From Pelagibacteraceae bacterium (GTDB lineage Bacteria; Pseudomonadota; Alphaproteobacteria; HIMB59; GCA-002718135), in NCBI GenBank assembly GCA_002717485.1, contig PBDW01000006.1, positions 1 to 64,000 of the forward strand: 64,000 bases of DNA, given 5' to 3'. This document shows, piece by piece, positions 27,642 through 36,863 of this stretch. The position numbers were made by a program, and so were the translations under genes. The notes beneath the pieces are model-generated. The model had not been told where the DNA came from. It did not search any database and saw only the letters and a list, made by a program, of their open reading frames with translations. Position 1 is the stretch's first letter. Every line of letters begins with the position of its first letter.

Positions 27642-28349
27642 TTAATAATTTTCAAGCTCAAAATCTTTTAAATATTTAAAACCTTCAAATTCACCTAAGT
27701 GTAAAAAACGAGAATTCATTACAATCCCCTTTAATAATTTATCTTTTATTAAAAAATCCCAAATTTCATTAAAGGAAAATTTATTATTTGAAAAAGATTT
27801 AAAAATAGAGACATTAATTAATTGAGCTCCACTAAAATAAAACCCCTTTTCTTCATCATTATTCCTTTCAAGGTGATTGTTTATAAATTTAAAATCTCCT
27901 TTTCTGTTTAAAATCCCATATGCACTATTTAAATTACTTAATAACATATTGCACTTTAAGTTTTTAGTATCGCTTCTGAGAAGTTTTTTTAAATCAGGAT
28001 AATTTTCAAAATTCCAAAATATATCGCTATTAATTACTAACACAAACTCTTCTTTAAATAATTTAATTGCATTTTTTACCCCGCCCCCTGTATCTAAAAG
28101 TTCCTTTTCATATGTTATGCTTATTTTTTCTTTTGGATAGTAAGAGGCTAAATAATTTTTTATTTGTTCAGGCTGATAATGCGTATTAACTATAATGTCT
28201 TTAATTCCAACATTTATCAATGCATCAATTGCGTGGCCTAACAATGCCTTCTGATTTACTTTTATAAGGGGTTTGGGGCAATTTTCAGTAATTGGTCTTA
28301 ATCTTTTTCCCAAACCTGCGGCCAATATCATTGCGGTGTTAGTTATCAT
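27642..28349 (-). CDS. murU: MurNAc-1-phosphate uridylyltransferase-like nucleotidyltransferase (MurU-like)
   Basis: The 235-residue protein starts AMILAAGLGKRLRPITENCP, the nucleotidyltransferase motif with its Lys-Pro-Leu extension, and has INSDIFW as the metal-binding site. Next to an AmgK-like kinase it matches the AmgK/MurU peptidoglycan recycling pair, which makes UDP-MurNAc from MurNAc without passing through GlcNAc. A mannose-1-phosphate guanylyltransferase-like activity is the alternative. It overlaps the kinase gene by 11 bases. Confidence 0.82.
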   Translation of the reverse strand: MITNTAMILAAGLGKRLRPITENCPKPLIKVNQKALLGHAIDALINVGIKDIIVNTHYQPEQIKNYLASYYPKEKISITYEKELLDTGGGVKNAIKLFKEEFVLVINSDIFWNFENYPDLKKLLRSDTKNLKCNMLLSNLNSAYGILNRKGDFKFINNHLERNNDEEKGFYFSGAQLINVSIFKSFSNNKFSFNEIWDFLIKDKLLKGIVMNSRFLHLGEFEGFKYLKDFELENY

Positions 28350-29325
28350 ATTTTCTTTTATTATGTGGGATTAGATCATTGATAATATTTCTTAAATCAG
28401 AAAATTGATCAATTTTTAAATTATTTTCTAACCAGTGCCATGTAAAGTCAATATATTTAATATAGTCTTTCTTTTTTTTAATTTTTAGAAGCTTTATCCA
28501 TCTTCCAAGTATTCTAGTCTGTCTTGCGGCTCCCAAAAAATTCATTTTTATTTTAAAATTATCTTTGCTGTTAATTTGATTTGTCTCTTTTAAGTAATAA
28601 TTTATTAAATCATTTCTAAAATTAGACTTGATAATTCTTCTAGAATCTTCAAATAATGAAACTATATCAAGAGAATCATCGCCCCATAGGGCATCCTGGT
28701 AATCAAGAATGCCACATTGATGTTTTATATTCCTTTTAGGTAAATAAATTAAATTATTACAAAAAAAATCTCCGTGGACAAATGAACTAAAGTCAAAATT
28801 AATTTTACAATATGTTTCTTTCCAGATTTCTAAAAAAGCATTTTTATCCGCCAGTGAAATTTCCTTGTTCCACACAAAAGGATAGTACCAATCAATAAAT
28901 TCAACTACCTCCTTTTTTAAATTTTTAAAACTATATGTTTTAAGATTAAATTTCTTATTTTTTGATATTGATTTTTTTATGGAAATTAAAGAAATTATAG
29001 CAATTTCCATCAACTTCTTAGAGTGCTTTGAATCGTGTATTAATTTATCGAATCTTTGATCGCCAAAATCTTCCATCAATATAAGATGGTTTTTTTTATC
29101 ACATTCAATAATTTTAGGTATACTAATTTTTACATTTTTTAATATGTTATAAATATTTAAATAATTATCAAATTGTTTTTTTTCCTTTTTAGAATCCATC
29201 AAAATAAAAGAGCCTTTGCTATTTTCTATACGATAATAGTCTCTTGATGAAGCATCTTGTTTAAGTTTTAATAAATTTGATTCTTGATAATTTAATTTTA
29301 AAAAATTATTAATTATTTTATTCAT
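28339..29325 (-). CDS. amgK: MurNAc/GlcNAc anomeric kinase-like phosphotransferase (AmgK-like)
   Basis: The 328-residue protein is an aminoglycoside-phosphotransferase-fold kinase. DASSRDYYRIE is near the N-terminus, the catalytic loop is VHGDFFCNNLIY and the metal site is ILDYQDALWGDDSLDIVSLF. The tsaE-amgK-murU order is the conserved alphaproteobacterial cell-wall recycling locus. It probably phosphorylates MurNAc at C1 for MurU. It overlaps tsaE by 8 bases and murU by 11. Confidence 0.83.
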   Translation of the reverse strand: MNKIINNFLKLNYQESNLLKLKQDASSRDYYRIENSKGSFILMDSKKEKKQFDNYLNIYNILKNVKISIPKIIECDKKNHLILMEDFGDQRFDKLIHDSKHSKKLMEIAIISLISIKKSISKNKKFNLKTYSFKNLKKEVVEFIDWYYPFVWNKEISLADKNAFLEIWKETYCKINFDFSSFVHGDFFCNNLIYLPKRNIKHQCGILDYQDALWGDDSLDIVSLFEDSRRIIKSNFRNDLINYYLKETNQINSKDNFKIKMNFLGAARQTRILGRWIKLLKIKKKKDYIKYIDFTWHWLENNLKIDQFSDLRNIINDLIPHNKRKYDN

Positions 29326-29764
29326 TTCTATTTCTTTTAAATATTATTTTTCTTCTATCGTCATCTAGTATTGAAAAATCAATTGAAATAAAACTGTATT
29401 TAGAAACATATTCTAATAATATTTCGGGCCATTCAATAATTGATATATTATTTTTTAAATTTTCATCAATTGATAATTCAATAATTTCTTTCGTATCGTT
29501 AATACGATATAAGTCATAATGTAAGATTTCAAAATTTACTAAAGGATAATTTTGAAGTATTGGAAAGGTGGGGCTAGGAATATAAACTGGTTCCTGTTCT
29601 CCATACTTTAAGGTAATATATTTTATTAAGAAACGCGCAAAAGTTGTTTTTCCGGATCCAAGGTCGCCACTTAATAATATTAAATCCGATATTTTAACTT
29701 CCTTAGCGAGCTGTTTAGCAAAAGATTCAAGTTGTTTTAAGTTAAAAATATATTTTTTAATCAA
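29318..29764 (-). CDS. tsaE: tRNA threonylcarbamoyladenosine ATPase TsaE
   Basis: The 148-residue ATPase has Walker A SGDLGSGKTT at 32-41, the SPTFPILQNY segment and HYDLYRI, all diagnostic of TsaE. With TsaB and TsaD it makes the t6A modification of ANN-decoding tRNAs. The start is the TTG at 29764; no ATG is usable nearby. It follows metK by 9 bases. Confidence 0.92.
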   Translation of the reverse strand: MIKKYIFNLKQLESFAKQLAKEVKISDLILLSGDLGSGKTTFARFLIKYITLKYGEQEPVYIPSPTFPILQNYPLVNFEILHYDLYRINDTKEIIELSIDENLKNNISIIEWPEILLEYVSKYSFISIDFSILDDDRRKIIFKRNRNE

Positions 29765-29773
29765 TTAATGATA

Positions 29774-30943
29774 CTAAGAACATGTTGTTTTTAAAACATC
29801 TGCTAGATCTGTTCTTTCCCAGGAAAAAAATCCATCGTCTGTAGGTTGCCTTCCAAAGTGACCATATGCTGAGGTAGGCTGATAGATTGGTTTTCTTAAA
29901 TCTAAATGCTCCCTAATGCCCCTTGGACTTAAATCAAGTAATTCTGGAATTGCATTAAGTATTTTGTTTTCATCTACTTTGTTAGTTCCATTTGTATTAA
30001 TATAAATTGATAGTGGTTGTGAAACTCCAATTGCGTATGCTAACTGAATAATACATTGTTCAGAAAGACCGGCAGAAACAATATTTTTAGCTAAATATCT
30101 TGCGGCATATGCAGCTGATCGATCTACTTTTGAGGGATCTTTTCCCGAAAAAGCCCCACCGCCATGTGGCGCGGAGCCGCCATAGGTATCAACAATTATT
30201 TTTCTGCCAGTTAATCCAGTGTCTCCATCCGGACCCCCTATTACAAAATTTCCAGTCGGATTAACATAAAAATTTTCATCACTAAAATCATCTAAGAATT
30301 TATGTGGTATTGATTTTTCTAAATAGGGTCTAACTAATTCTTTAATATCATTCTGATTTAACCCTTCTTGATGTTGAGTAGAAATAACAACTGAAGTTAC
30401 TTTTTCTGGCTTTCCATTAATATATTTAAATGTTACTTGACTTTTTGAATCAGGCTCTAATTTTTTAGAGTTTCCATTTTTTCTATCTTGAGCCATAAGT
30501 CTAAGAATTTTATGTGAATAATATATTGGAGCAGGCATTAATTCATCTGTTTCATTACAAGCATAACCAAACATTATCCCTTGATCGCCAGCTCCTTCGT
30601 CTTTATTTCCGTCTGCCTCAACCCCCATTGCAATATCAGCTGATTGTTTGTGGAGGTGATATTCAATATTAGCATGTTTCCAATGAAATCCTTTTTGTTC
30701 ATAGCCAATATCTTTTATACACTCTCTAACTTTTTCAATAATATCATCCTTAGAAATATTGGGTCCCCTAACCTCTCCCGCTAAAACAACTTTATTTGTA
30801 GTAGCGAGTGTTTCACACGCGACTTTAGATGCATCATCCATGCTTAAATATGCATCAACAACCATATCTGAAATACGATCACATACCTTGTCTGGATGTC
30901 CTTCTGAAACTGATTCGCTAGTAAATAAGTAAGATTTTTCCAT
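29774..30943 (-). CDS. metK: S-adenosylmethionine synthetase
   Basis: The 389-residue enzyme makes SAM from methionine and ATP. The N-terminus has [20 protein letters not shown], the central part [12 protein letters not shown], and [19 protein letters not shown] holds the P-loop. It lies 5 bases after ahcY, so synthesis and recycling of the methyl donor are in one transcript. No SAM riboswitch can fit in this junction. Confidence 0.98.
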   Translation of the reverse strand: MEKSYLFTSESVSEGHPDKVCDRISDMVVDAYLSMDDASKVACETLATTNKVVLAGEVRGPNISKDDIIEKVRECIKDIGYEQKGFHWKHANIEYHLHKQSADIAMGVEADGNKDEGAGDQGIMFGYACNETDELMPAPIYYSHKILRLMAQDRKNGNSKKLEPDSKSQVTFKYINGKPEKVTSVVISTQHQEGLNQNDIKELVRPYLEKSIPHKFLDDFSDENFYVNPTGNFVIGGPDGDTGLTGRKIIVDTYGGSAPHGGGAFSGKDPSKVDRSAAYAARYLAKNIVSAGLSEQCIIQLAYAIGVSQPLSIYINTNGTNKVDENKILNAIPELLDLSPRGIREHLDLRKPIYQPTSAYGHFGRQPTDDGFFSWERTDLADVLKTTCS

Positions 30944-30948
30944 AATAA

Positions 30949-32235
30949 CTAATACCTATATGCATCATCCTTATAAGGACCCTCTTTCTTCACTCCAATA
31001 TAATCTGCTTGTTTTTCTGACAAAGTAGTTAAATTAGCTCCAACTTTTTTAAGATGAAGTGCCGCGACTTTTTCATCAAGTTTTTTTGGCAAAACATACA
31101 CTTTATTTTCATAGTTTTTATAATTTTTCCATAATTCTATCTGGGCCATTACCTGATTCGTAAAAGATGCACTCATCACAAAACTAGGATGGCCAGTCGC
31201 ATTTCCTAAATTTACCAATCGCCCTTTAGATAAAAGAAGGATTTTCTTACCATCTGGAAACTCGATTTCATCAACTTGAGGTTTTATCTCGTTCCATTTA
31301 TAGTTTTTTAATGCCTCAGTTTGAATTTCATTATCAAAATGACCTATGTTACAAACAATAGCCCTGTCACGCATTTTACGCATATGATCGATTGTAATTA
31401 CATCGGTATTTCCAGTAGCTGTAACAAAAATATCGCCATATTCAGCTGCCTCATCCATTGTTACTACTTGATAACCTTCCATCGAGGCTTGGAGAGCGTT
31501 TATTGGATCAACTTCTGTAATACATACTCGCGCACCCGCTCCTCTTAAACTTGCTGCCGAACCCTTGCCTACATCACCATACCCTGCAACTATTGCAATT
31601 TTCCCAGCCATCATTACATCTGTACCCCTTCGTATCCCATCAACAAGACTTTCTTTGCATCCGTAAAGATTATCAAATTTTGATTTAGTAACTGAGTCAT
31701 TAACATTTATAGCTGGAACCTTTAATTCGTTGTTTGCTTCCATTTCTTTTAGACGATGTACTCCTGTAGTTGTTTCTTCCGAAAGTCCTTTTATATTAGA
31801 CAATAAATCAGGATATTTTTCATGCATTACCTTAGTTAAATCTCCGCCGTCATCCAAAATCATATTTGGCAACCATCCATTTGGTCCTTTTATTGTTTGA
31901 TCAATACACCACCAAAATTCATCATCACTCATACCTTTCCACGCAAACACGGGAATGTTTTTTGATGCTATAGCTGCAGCAGCTTGATCCTGAGTTGAAA
32001 AAATGTTGCAAGAACTCCATCTTACCGAAGCACCTAATTTTATTAAGGTTTCTATTAAAACTGCAGTTTGAATTGTCATATGTAAGCATCCTACAATCCT
32101 GGATCCTCTTAGTGGTTTAGAGTCTTTATATTCTTCCCTAAGGGCCATTAGTCCGGGCATTTCGGTTTCTGCTATTTCTATTTCCTTTAAACCCCAATCT
32201 TTTTGAGATATATCTTTAACTTTATAATCGTTCAT
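30949..32235 (-). CDS. ahcY: S-adenosylhomocysteine hydrolase
   Basis: The 428-residue enzyme splits SAH into adenosine and homocysteine and so relieves inhibition of methyltransferases. The NAD-binding Rossmann motif is [26 protein letters not shown] and the C-terminal YKDDAYRY complete the active site and family ending. It follows chvG by 9 bases. In rhizobial genomes hprK and PTS genes lie between chvG and ahcY; none is here. Confidence 0.98.
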   Translation of the reverse strand: MNDYKVKDISQKDWGLKEIEIAETEMPGLMALREEYKDSKPLRGSRIVGCLHMTIQTAVLIETLIKLGASVRWSSCNIFSTQDQAAAAIASKNIPVFAWKGMSDDEFWWCIDQTIKGPNGWLPNMILDDGGDLTKVMHEKYPDLLSNIKGLSEETTTGVHRLKEMEANNELKVPAINVNDSVTKSKFDNLYGCKESLVDGIRRGTDVMMAGKIAIVAGYGDVGKGSAASLRGAGARVCITEVDPINALQASMEGYQVVTMDEAAEYGDIFVTATGNTDVITIDHMRKMRDRAIVCNIGHFDNEIQTEALKNYKWNEIKPQVDEIEFPDGKKILLLSKGRLVNLGNATGHPSFVMSASFTNQVMAQIELWKNYKNYENKVYVLPKKLDEKVAALHLKKVGANLTTLSEKQADYIGVKKEGPYKDDAYRY

Positions 32236-32244
32236 GATTTTAAT

Positions 32245-33918
32245 TTAGTGACCTTCTTTTAAGGGTAATTCGATCACAAAACAAGCACCATTGTAGCCCT
32301 CGAATTTTTTTTCCCCCAAATATATTTTTCCTTTATAGGACTGAATTATATGCCTTGCGATATCAAGGCCCAAACCTGAGTGAAAATTATCATCTATAGA
32401 TCTGTCTGTGTAAAATCTCTCAAAAATTTTTTCCTTATACCTCAAGTCGATTCCAGGACCTTGATCTACAATGTAGATATTAAAATAATTATATATTTTT
32501 TCACAATTTAATATTATTGATTTATTTTTAGGAGTGAATGATATTGAGTTATCAAGAACTGAGCATATCACTTGAGCTATTTTTGTTGAATTTCCAAACA
32601 TTACATAATGTCCCTTAAGATCATTTATCTGTAAAGAAATATTTTTATTATTATTCTTATAAGTTTCCGTAATACCGTTTAGCAATGATATTATATTAAT
32701 GTCATGGTTCTGATGTTTATCTACTTCTGCTTTAGTTTTAGCATAATTTGAGATATCGGTTATAAGCCTGTCCATTCTTACTGTATCTTTATCAATAATA
32801 TCAATTAAACTATTAATTGATTCGATATCTTGCCCTCCTTTCTTAAGTATTTCATTTGCACTTTTAATGCTTGCTAATGGATTTTTTAATTCATGTGATA
32901 CATCACCAGCAAATCTTTCAAGTTCATCTATTCTTTCTAATAGGCTCTTTGACATATCTTGAAGATTTTTGCTCAGTTGTCCAATCTCATCACCTCTTTC
33001 TGGGAATGAAACTTTTGAAATATTAATTGGCTGATTAAATTTAAACTGATTAGCTATATTAGAAAGTTTTTTTATTGGACTGGCTATGCTTCTTGCATAA
33101 AAAGAAGACAAAAGTATTACAAATAGAATAATAATTATTAAATTATTAAAAAGATTGAATGATAGCTCAGCAATTGCAACATCAAGATCTCTAAGGGATT
33201 CCGATACTATCAGCACTCCATAAATATCATCATTTTTTAATAAAGGATTCATAACCTTAAATGTTATTGAATCATCATTATCAAGATAGAAAAGTTGAAT
33301 AGGTTTTTGGGATTTTATTATTTCTGCAACTTTTACAGTTTCATTAAATTTTGGGACCAATATTTCTTTATATTTATTTTTATTAAAATATCTCCAAAAA
33401 ATGAGGAAATTATTTATATAAAAATTTTCATATTGATCATAATAAGAATTAGAACTTATATTATCTTCAGCCAATGATAATATGGTTGGGTTTTTTACTG
33501 AAATATAATTAGAATCTACAAGAACATAAATATTTGTGTTAAAAATCTTGATATCTGAATCAAAATTAACAGAGTATTGCTCAACAATTGACTGGGATGT
33601 GTAAGGATCCAACTCTTCCTTATCCGATTTTACTAGTTCTAAATCTGTTATAATTCTAGATATATATGGGTTTAGAGGTTCAAATGTACCCTTATTATCT
33701 ATGGGAAAGAAATAGGGTGTTCTAATAGCTTCATAAACTAGACTATCCGATAATTCAGCAGAAAGGTTTGCAAGCTCCATTTTCTTATCTTCAAGACTGT
33801 AATCCCTTGATATGATGTAAAAATTAAATAATCCAAAAAATACAAAAGATATGACAATAATAACTAGATTAATTAAAATTATTTGAAATGTAAGAGTAAA
33901 ATTTGATAAATTATTCAC
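32245..33918 (-). CDS. chvG: ChvG-like sensor histidine kinase
   Basis: The 557-residue kinase has two membrane spans (about 11-35 and 256-274) around a periplasmic sensor domain, a HAMP domain (about 275-330), the H-box with H342 in SHELKNPLAS, and an ATPase domain with LDNSISFTP, DQGPGID and SGLGLDIA. ChvG/ChvI pairs respond to acid or envelope stress in alphaproteobacteria. The GTG start overlaps the chvI stop by 8 bases, so the pair is co-translated. The periplasmic domain is AT-rich and weakly conserved, so the signal sensed is unknown. Confidence 0.88.
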   Translation of the reverse strand: MNNLSNFTLTFQIILINLVIIVISFVFFGLFNFYIISRDYSLEDKKMELANLSAELSDSLVYEAIRTPYFFPIDNKGTFEPLNPYISRIITDLELVKSDKEELDPYTSQSIVEQYSVNFDSDIKIFNTNIYVLVDSNYISVKNPTILSLAEDNISSNSYYDQYENFYINNFLIFWRYFNKNKYKEILVPKFNETVKVAEIIKSQKPIQLFYLDNDDSITFKVMNPLLKNDDIYGVLIVSESLRDLDVAIAELSFNLFNNLIIIILFVILLSSFYARSIASPIKKLSNIANQFKFNQPINISKVSFPERGDEIGQLSKNLQDMSKSLLERIDELERFAGDVSHELKNPLASIKSANEILKKGGQDIESINSLIDIIDKDTVRMDRLITDISNYAKTKAEVDKHQNHDINIISLLNGITETYKNNNKNISLQINDLKGHYVMFGNSTKIAQVICSVLDNSISFTPKNKSIILNCEKIYNYFNIYIVDQGPGIDLRYKEKIFERFYTDRSIDDNFHSGLGLDIARHIIQSYKGKIYLGEKKFEGYNGACFVIELPLKEGH

Positions 33919-34633
33919 GCCACGAATAACCTAATGCATATCTTGTCTTAATCTGTGAGAATGTTTGATCAACATTTTTAAATTTCTTTCTAAGCCTTTT
34001 TATATGGCTATCTATTGTTCTGTCATCAACGTATGTATTTTCACCATACATTGCATCCATAAGTTGATTTCTATTTTTTACAACCCCAGGTATTTTAGAT
34101 AAGCATTTTACCAAATTAAACTCAGCAACGGTGAGTTCAATTTCTTTTCCCTTCCAGAAACATAACTGCCTAGGCTCATCAAGGGCCAATGGACTATCAG
34201 AATGATTAGTATTGTGCGCGGCATTATCATCATTTCCTAATCTATTATTATGAACTCTTAAAACTGTTCTGATTCTTTCTATTAATAATTTTTGTGAAAA
34301 TGGTTTCTTAATATAATCAGAAGCACCCATTCTTAATCCTATAATTTCATCCTGTTCATCATCTTTAGAAGTTAAGAAAATTATGGGCATATTTTTCAAA
34401 TTATTATTTTTGCTTGAACGTATCTTTATTAATAATTCCCTACCATTCATTCTAGGCATTTTAATATCAAGAAGTCCAATATCTGGGGGCGTACTTTCCA
34501 TCCCTGTTAACGCGTCCTCGCCATTCTTATAGGTTGAAACACCATAACCTTCTGACCTCAAAATCATAGAAACTGAAGTTAGGATATTCTGATCATCGTC
34601 TACTAATGCTATTTTTTTTTGGCTATTAATCAT
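33911..34633 (-). CDS. chvI: ChvI-like response regulator, OmpR family
   Basis: The 240-residue protein has a receiver domain with the acidic pocket VDDDQ (11-15), phosphate acceptor D56 in LLDIKMP and Lys in YIKKPFS. A winged-helix DNA-binding domain ends with DDRTIDSHIKRLRKKF. It is first in the chvI-chvG-ahcY-metK-tsaE-amgK-murU-trxA run and is divergent from nrdA. An inverted repeat between the two is a candidate operator, whether for ChvI or another regulator. Confidence 0.9.
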   Translation of the reverse strand: MINSQKKIALVDDDQNILTSVSMILRSEGYGVSTYKNGEDALTGMESTPPDIGLLDIKMPRMNGRELLIKIRSSKNNNLKNMPIIFLTSKDDEQDEIIGLRMGASDYIKKPFSQKLLIERIRTVLRVHNNRLGNDDNAAHNTNHSDSPLALDEPRQLCFWKGKEIELTVAEFNLVKCLSKIPGVVKNRNQLMDAMYGENTYVDDRTIDSHIKRLRKKFKNVDQTFSQIKTRYALGYSWRE

Positions 34634-34699
34634 ATATTTTTGAAATTCTTATCCTAAAAAGAAATTATGTCATAATTAATGTAATAAATAATAAGTTTA

Positions 34700-34723
34700 A
34701 TTAGGTTAATAATTAAACCTAAT
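34700..34723. promoter_or_regulatory. Inverted repeat in the chvI-nrdA divergent gap
   Basis: The perfect 8-bp arms ATTAGGTT and AACCTAAT are separated by 8 bases, about 67 bases from the chvI start and 38 bases before the TTGACA of the nrdA promoter candidate. It lies between divergent genes, so it is more likely an operator than a terminator. The regulator is unknown. The 277-base gap also holds the nrdA promoter and leader. Confidence 0.4.
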
Positions 34724-34760
34724 AAATACAAATAATTATATAAATTATGGTGGTTAAATC

Positions 34761-34786
34761 TTGACATTTGATAAAAAAATTATAAT
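34761..34786 (+). promoter_or_regulatory. Candidate nrdA promoter
   Basis: TTGACA at 34761-34766 and TATAAT at 34781-34786 are both perfect sigma-70 boxes, but the spacer is only 14 bases, shorter than the usual 16-18. If used, transcription would start near 34793 and leave a leader of about 118 bases before the nrdA ATG. The short spacer suggests either activator dependence or chance. Confidence 0.45.
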
Positions 34787-34830
34787 GTTCTTATTTTGTT
34801 CTTATTGCCAAATTTAGCAAATATTGTATT

Positions 34831-34844
34831 GTCAGTTGTCTGAC
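34831..34844 (+). promoter_or_regulatory. Small hairpin in the nrdA leader
   Basis: GTCAG, a TTGT loop and CTGAC form a perfect 5-bp stem in the middle of the putative nrdA leader. No T-run follows, so it is not a terminator. It could stabilise the leader or bind a regulator. Support is weak because the stem is short. Confidence 0.3.
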
Positions 34845-34890
34845 TATACTACATATAGATTTATTTATAATTTATTCTTTATAAAAAAAG

Positions 34891-34906
34891 AACACGGGGA
34901 GGTGTT
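34891..34906 (+). promoter_or_regulatory. nrdA Shine-Dalgarno displayed in a hairpin loop
   Basis: AACAC and GTGTT form a 5-bp stem whose 6-base loop is GGGGAG, part of the strong ribosome site GGGGAGG that precedes the ATG at 34911. This site decides the nrdA start: a longer in-frame reading from the TTG at 34824 has no ribosome site. The stem could tune translation. Confidence 0.5.
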
Positions 34907-34910
34907 AACA

Positions 34911-36863
34911 ATGGATCATTCTGCAGTTTTAAGAGAAGAAAAAAACGATCTAGGCATACATAAAAATGTAGAAAACCTCCAGCAAAAAACAAACGGCAGC
35001 TTATTTGATCATAAACTGGGTGATGAGAAATATCAAAATTCTCAGGGAATAGAAATAATTATTGATAGAAAAAAAGATGAAAAACTAACTAACTTTGGTA
35101 TGGAAACTCTTAAAGATAGATATTTAGGTAAGAATGAATCGTATCAAGATTTATTTGCAAGAGTAGCTAGTTACTATTCAGACAATTCAGAACATGCCCA
35201 AAGATTATATAATTACATTTCAAACTTATGGTTTATGCCAGCAACTCCAATACTATCGAATGGAGGAACTGCAAGAGGCCTACCGATATCTTGTTTTTTA
35301 AATGAATCTGCTGACAGTCTTCATGGGATAGTAGATTTATGGAATGAAAATGTTTGGCTTGCAGCAAGAGGAGGTGGTATTGGAAGTTATTGGGGCAACC
35401 TTCGATCCATAGGAGAAAAAGTTGGAAGAGTTGGAAAAACTTCGGGTATAATTCCTTTTATCAGAGTTATGGATTCACTTACATTGGCAATTAGTCAAGG
35501 ATCTTTAAGAAGAGGCTCTGCTGCATGTTATTTGCCTGTTAACCACCCAGAGATTGAAGAATTTATAGAAATGAGAAGGCCAACTGGTGGCGACCCAAAT
35601 AGAAAAGCACTTAACTTGCATCACGGTATACTAATCAGCGATGACTTTATGAGGGCAGTTGAAAATGATAGTGAATGGGCATTGGTTAGTCCTAATGATG
35701 GTAGCGTTCAAAGCAAAATCTCAGCAAGAAATTTATGGATAAGAATTTTAACAGCAAGAGTGGAGACCGGTGAGCCATATATGTTGTTCATTGATACTGT
35801 AAACAGAGAAATACCAGAACATCACAAACTTGCTGGTTTAAATGTCAAAACTTCAAATCTTTGTAGCGAAATAACTCTGCCTACAGGGATAGATAAAGAT
35901 GGAAAAGAAAGAACGGCTGTATGTTGCTTGTCTTCTCTTAATATTGAAAAATATTTCGAATGGAAAGATAATCCAAATATCATAGAAGATATTATGAGGT
36001 TTTTGGATAATGTATTACAGGATTTTATTGATAATGCGCCTGATCAATTTAAAAACGCAAAATATTCAGCAATAAGAGAAAGAAGTGTGGGTCTTGGTGT
36101 TATGGGATTTCATTCTTTTCTTCAACAACAAGGAATACCTTTAGAGTCAGTAATGAGCAATGTTTGGAATAAAAAGATTTTTTCATCAATAAAAAAACAA
36201 GTTGATTCTGCATCAAATATAATTGCAAAAGAAAAGGGGGCGTGTCCAGATGCCGCCGACTATGGAATTCAAGAGAGGTTTTCAAATAAGATTGCTATTG
36301 CTCCAACAGCGTCTATATCTATAATTTGTGGAGGAGCGTCACCAGGAATTGAACCTATAGCTGCAAACAGTTATACTCACAAAACACTAACGGGATCGTT
36401 CAATGTTAGAAATAAGTATCTTGCAAAAACCTTAGAAAAATACAATAAAAATGACGATGAGACTTGGGCTAGCATAACTACAAATCAGGGGTCAGTTAAG
36501 CACTTAAGCTTTTTAACCGATGAAGAACAATCTGTTTTTAAAACCGCTTTTGAAATTGATCAAAGATGGTTAATAGAGCTTGGTGCTGAAAGAACGAAGT
36601 ATATATGTCAGGCCCAGTCTTTAAATTTGTTTATTCCAGCAGATATCCACAAAAGAGATTTAAGCATGATACACTATTCGGCATGGAAAAAAGGTGTAAA
36701 AAGCCTATATTATTGTAGATCAAAATCCATACAAAGAGCAGAAGTGATTAATAACAAATTTGAAGGTAGCATCGACGTTAATATTTATAATAGCAAAATG
36801 AATGGTAACGGTAGTAAAAATAATTCAACAACAGATTATGAGGAGTGTCTATCATGCCAATAA
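34911..36863 (+). CDS. nrdA: Ribonucleoside-diphosphate reductase alpha subunit (class Ia, no N-terminal ATP cone)
   Basis: The 650-residue protein reduces ribonucleotides to deoxyribonucleotides with NrdB. The active site is complete: the Cys in LPISCFLNES, the N-C-E set in TSNLCSEIT, the Cys in TAVCCLSSLN, the Tyr pair in SLYYCRSKS and the C-terminal redox pair CLSC. The N-terminus (about 1-90) shows no ATP-cone motif of the VIKRDG type, so the overall-activity site appears missing. Substrate-specificity residues were not assessed. The ATG at 34911 follows GGGGAGG. The frame overlaps nrdB. Thioredoxin needed for turnover is encoded at 27289-27612. Confidence 0.96.
   Translation: MDHSAVLREEKNDLGIHKNVENLQQKTNGSLFDHKLGDEKYQNSQGIEIIIDRKKDEKLTNFGMETLKDRYLGKNESYQDLFARVASYYSDNSEHAQRLYNYISNLWFMPATPILSNGGTARGLPISCFLNESADSLHGIVDLWNENVWLAARGGGIGSYWGNLRSIGEKVGRVGKTSGIIPFIRVMDSLTLAISQGSLRRGSAACYLPVNHPEIEEFIEMRRPTGGDPNRKALNLHHGILISDDFMRAVENDSEWALVSPNDGSVQSKISARNLWIRILTARVETGEPYMLFIDTVNREIPEHHKLAGLNVKTSNLCSEITLPTGIDKDGKERTAVCCLSSLNIEKYFEWKDNPNIIEDIMRFLDNVLQDFIDNAPDQFKNAKYSAIRERSVGLGVMGFHSFLQQQGIPLESVMSNVWNKKIFSSIKKQVDSASNIIAKEKGACPDAADYGIQERFSNKIAIAPTASISIICGGASPGIEPIAANSYTHKTLTGSFNVRNKYLAKTLEKYNKNDDETWASITTNQGSVKHLSFLTDEEQSVFKTAFEIDQRWLIELGAERTKYICQAQSLNLFIPADIHKRDLSMIHYSAWKKGVKSLYYCRSKSIQRAEVINNKFEGSIDVNIYNSKMNGNGSKNNSTTDYEECLSCQ

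Noticed and set aside
30944-30948. SAM or SAH riboswitch for metK and ahcY
   Set aside because: The junctions are 5 and 9 bases long, and no such fold fits before chvI.
34815-34862. Paired NrdR boxes before nrdA
   Set aside because: ATATTGTAT and CATATAG fit the 16-base consensus only in part; the symmetric halves are missing.
34824-34910. A 29-codon N-terminal extension of NrdA from a TTG
   Set aside because: It lacks a ribosome site and has no family match; GGGGAGG sits just before the ATG at 34911.
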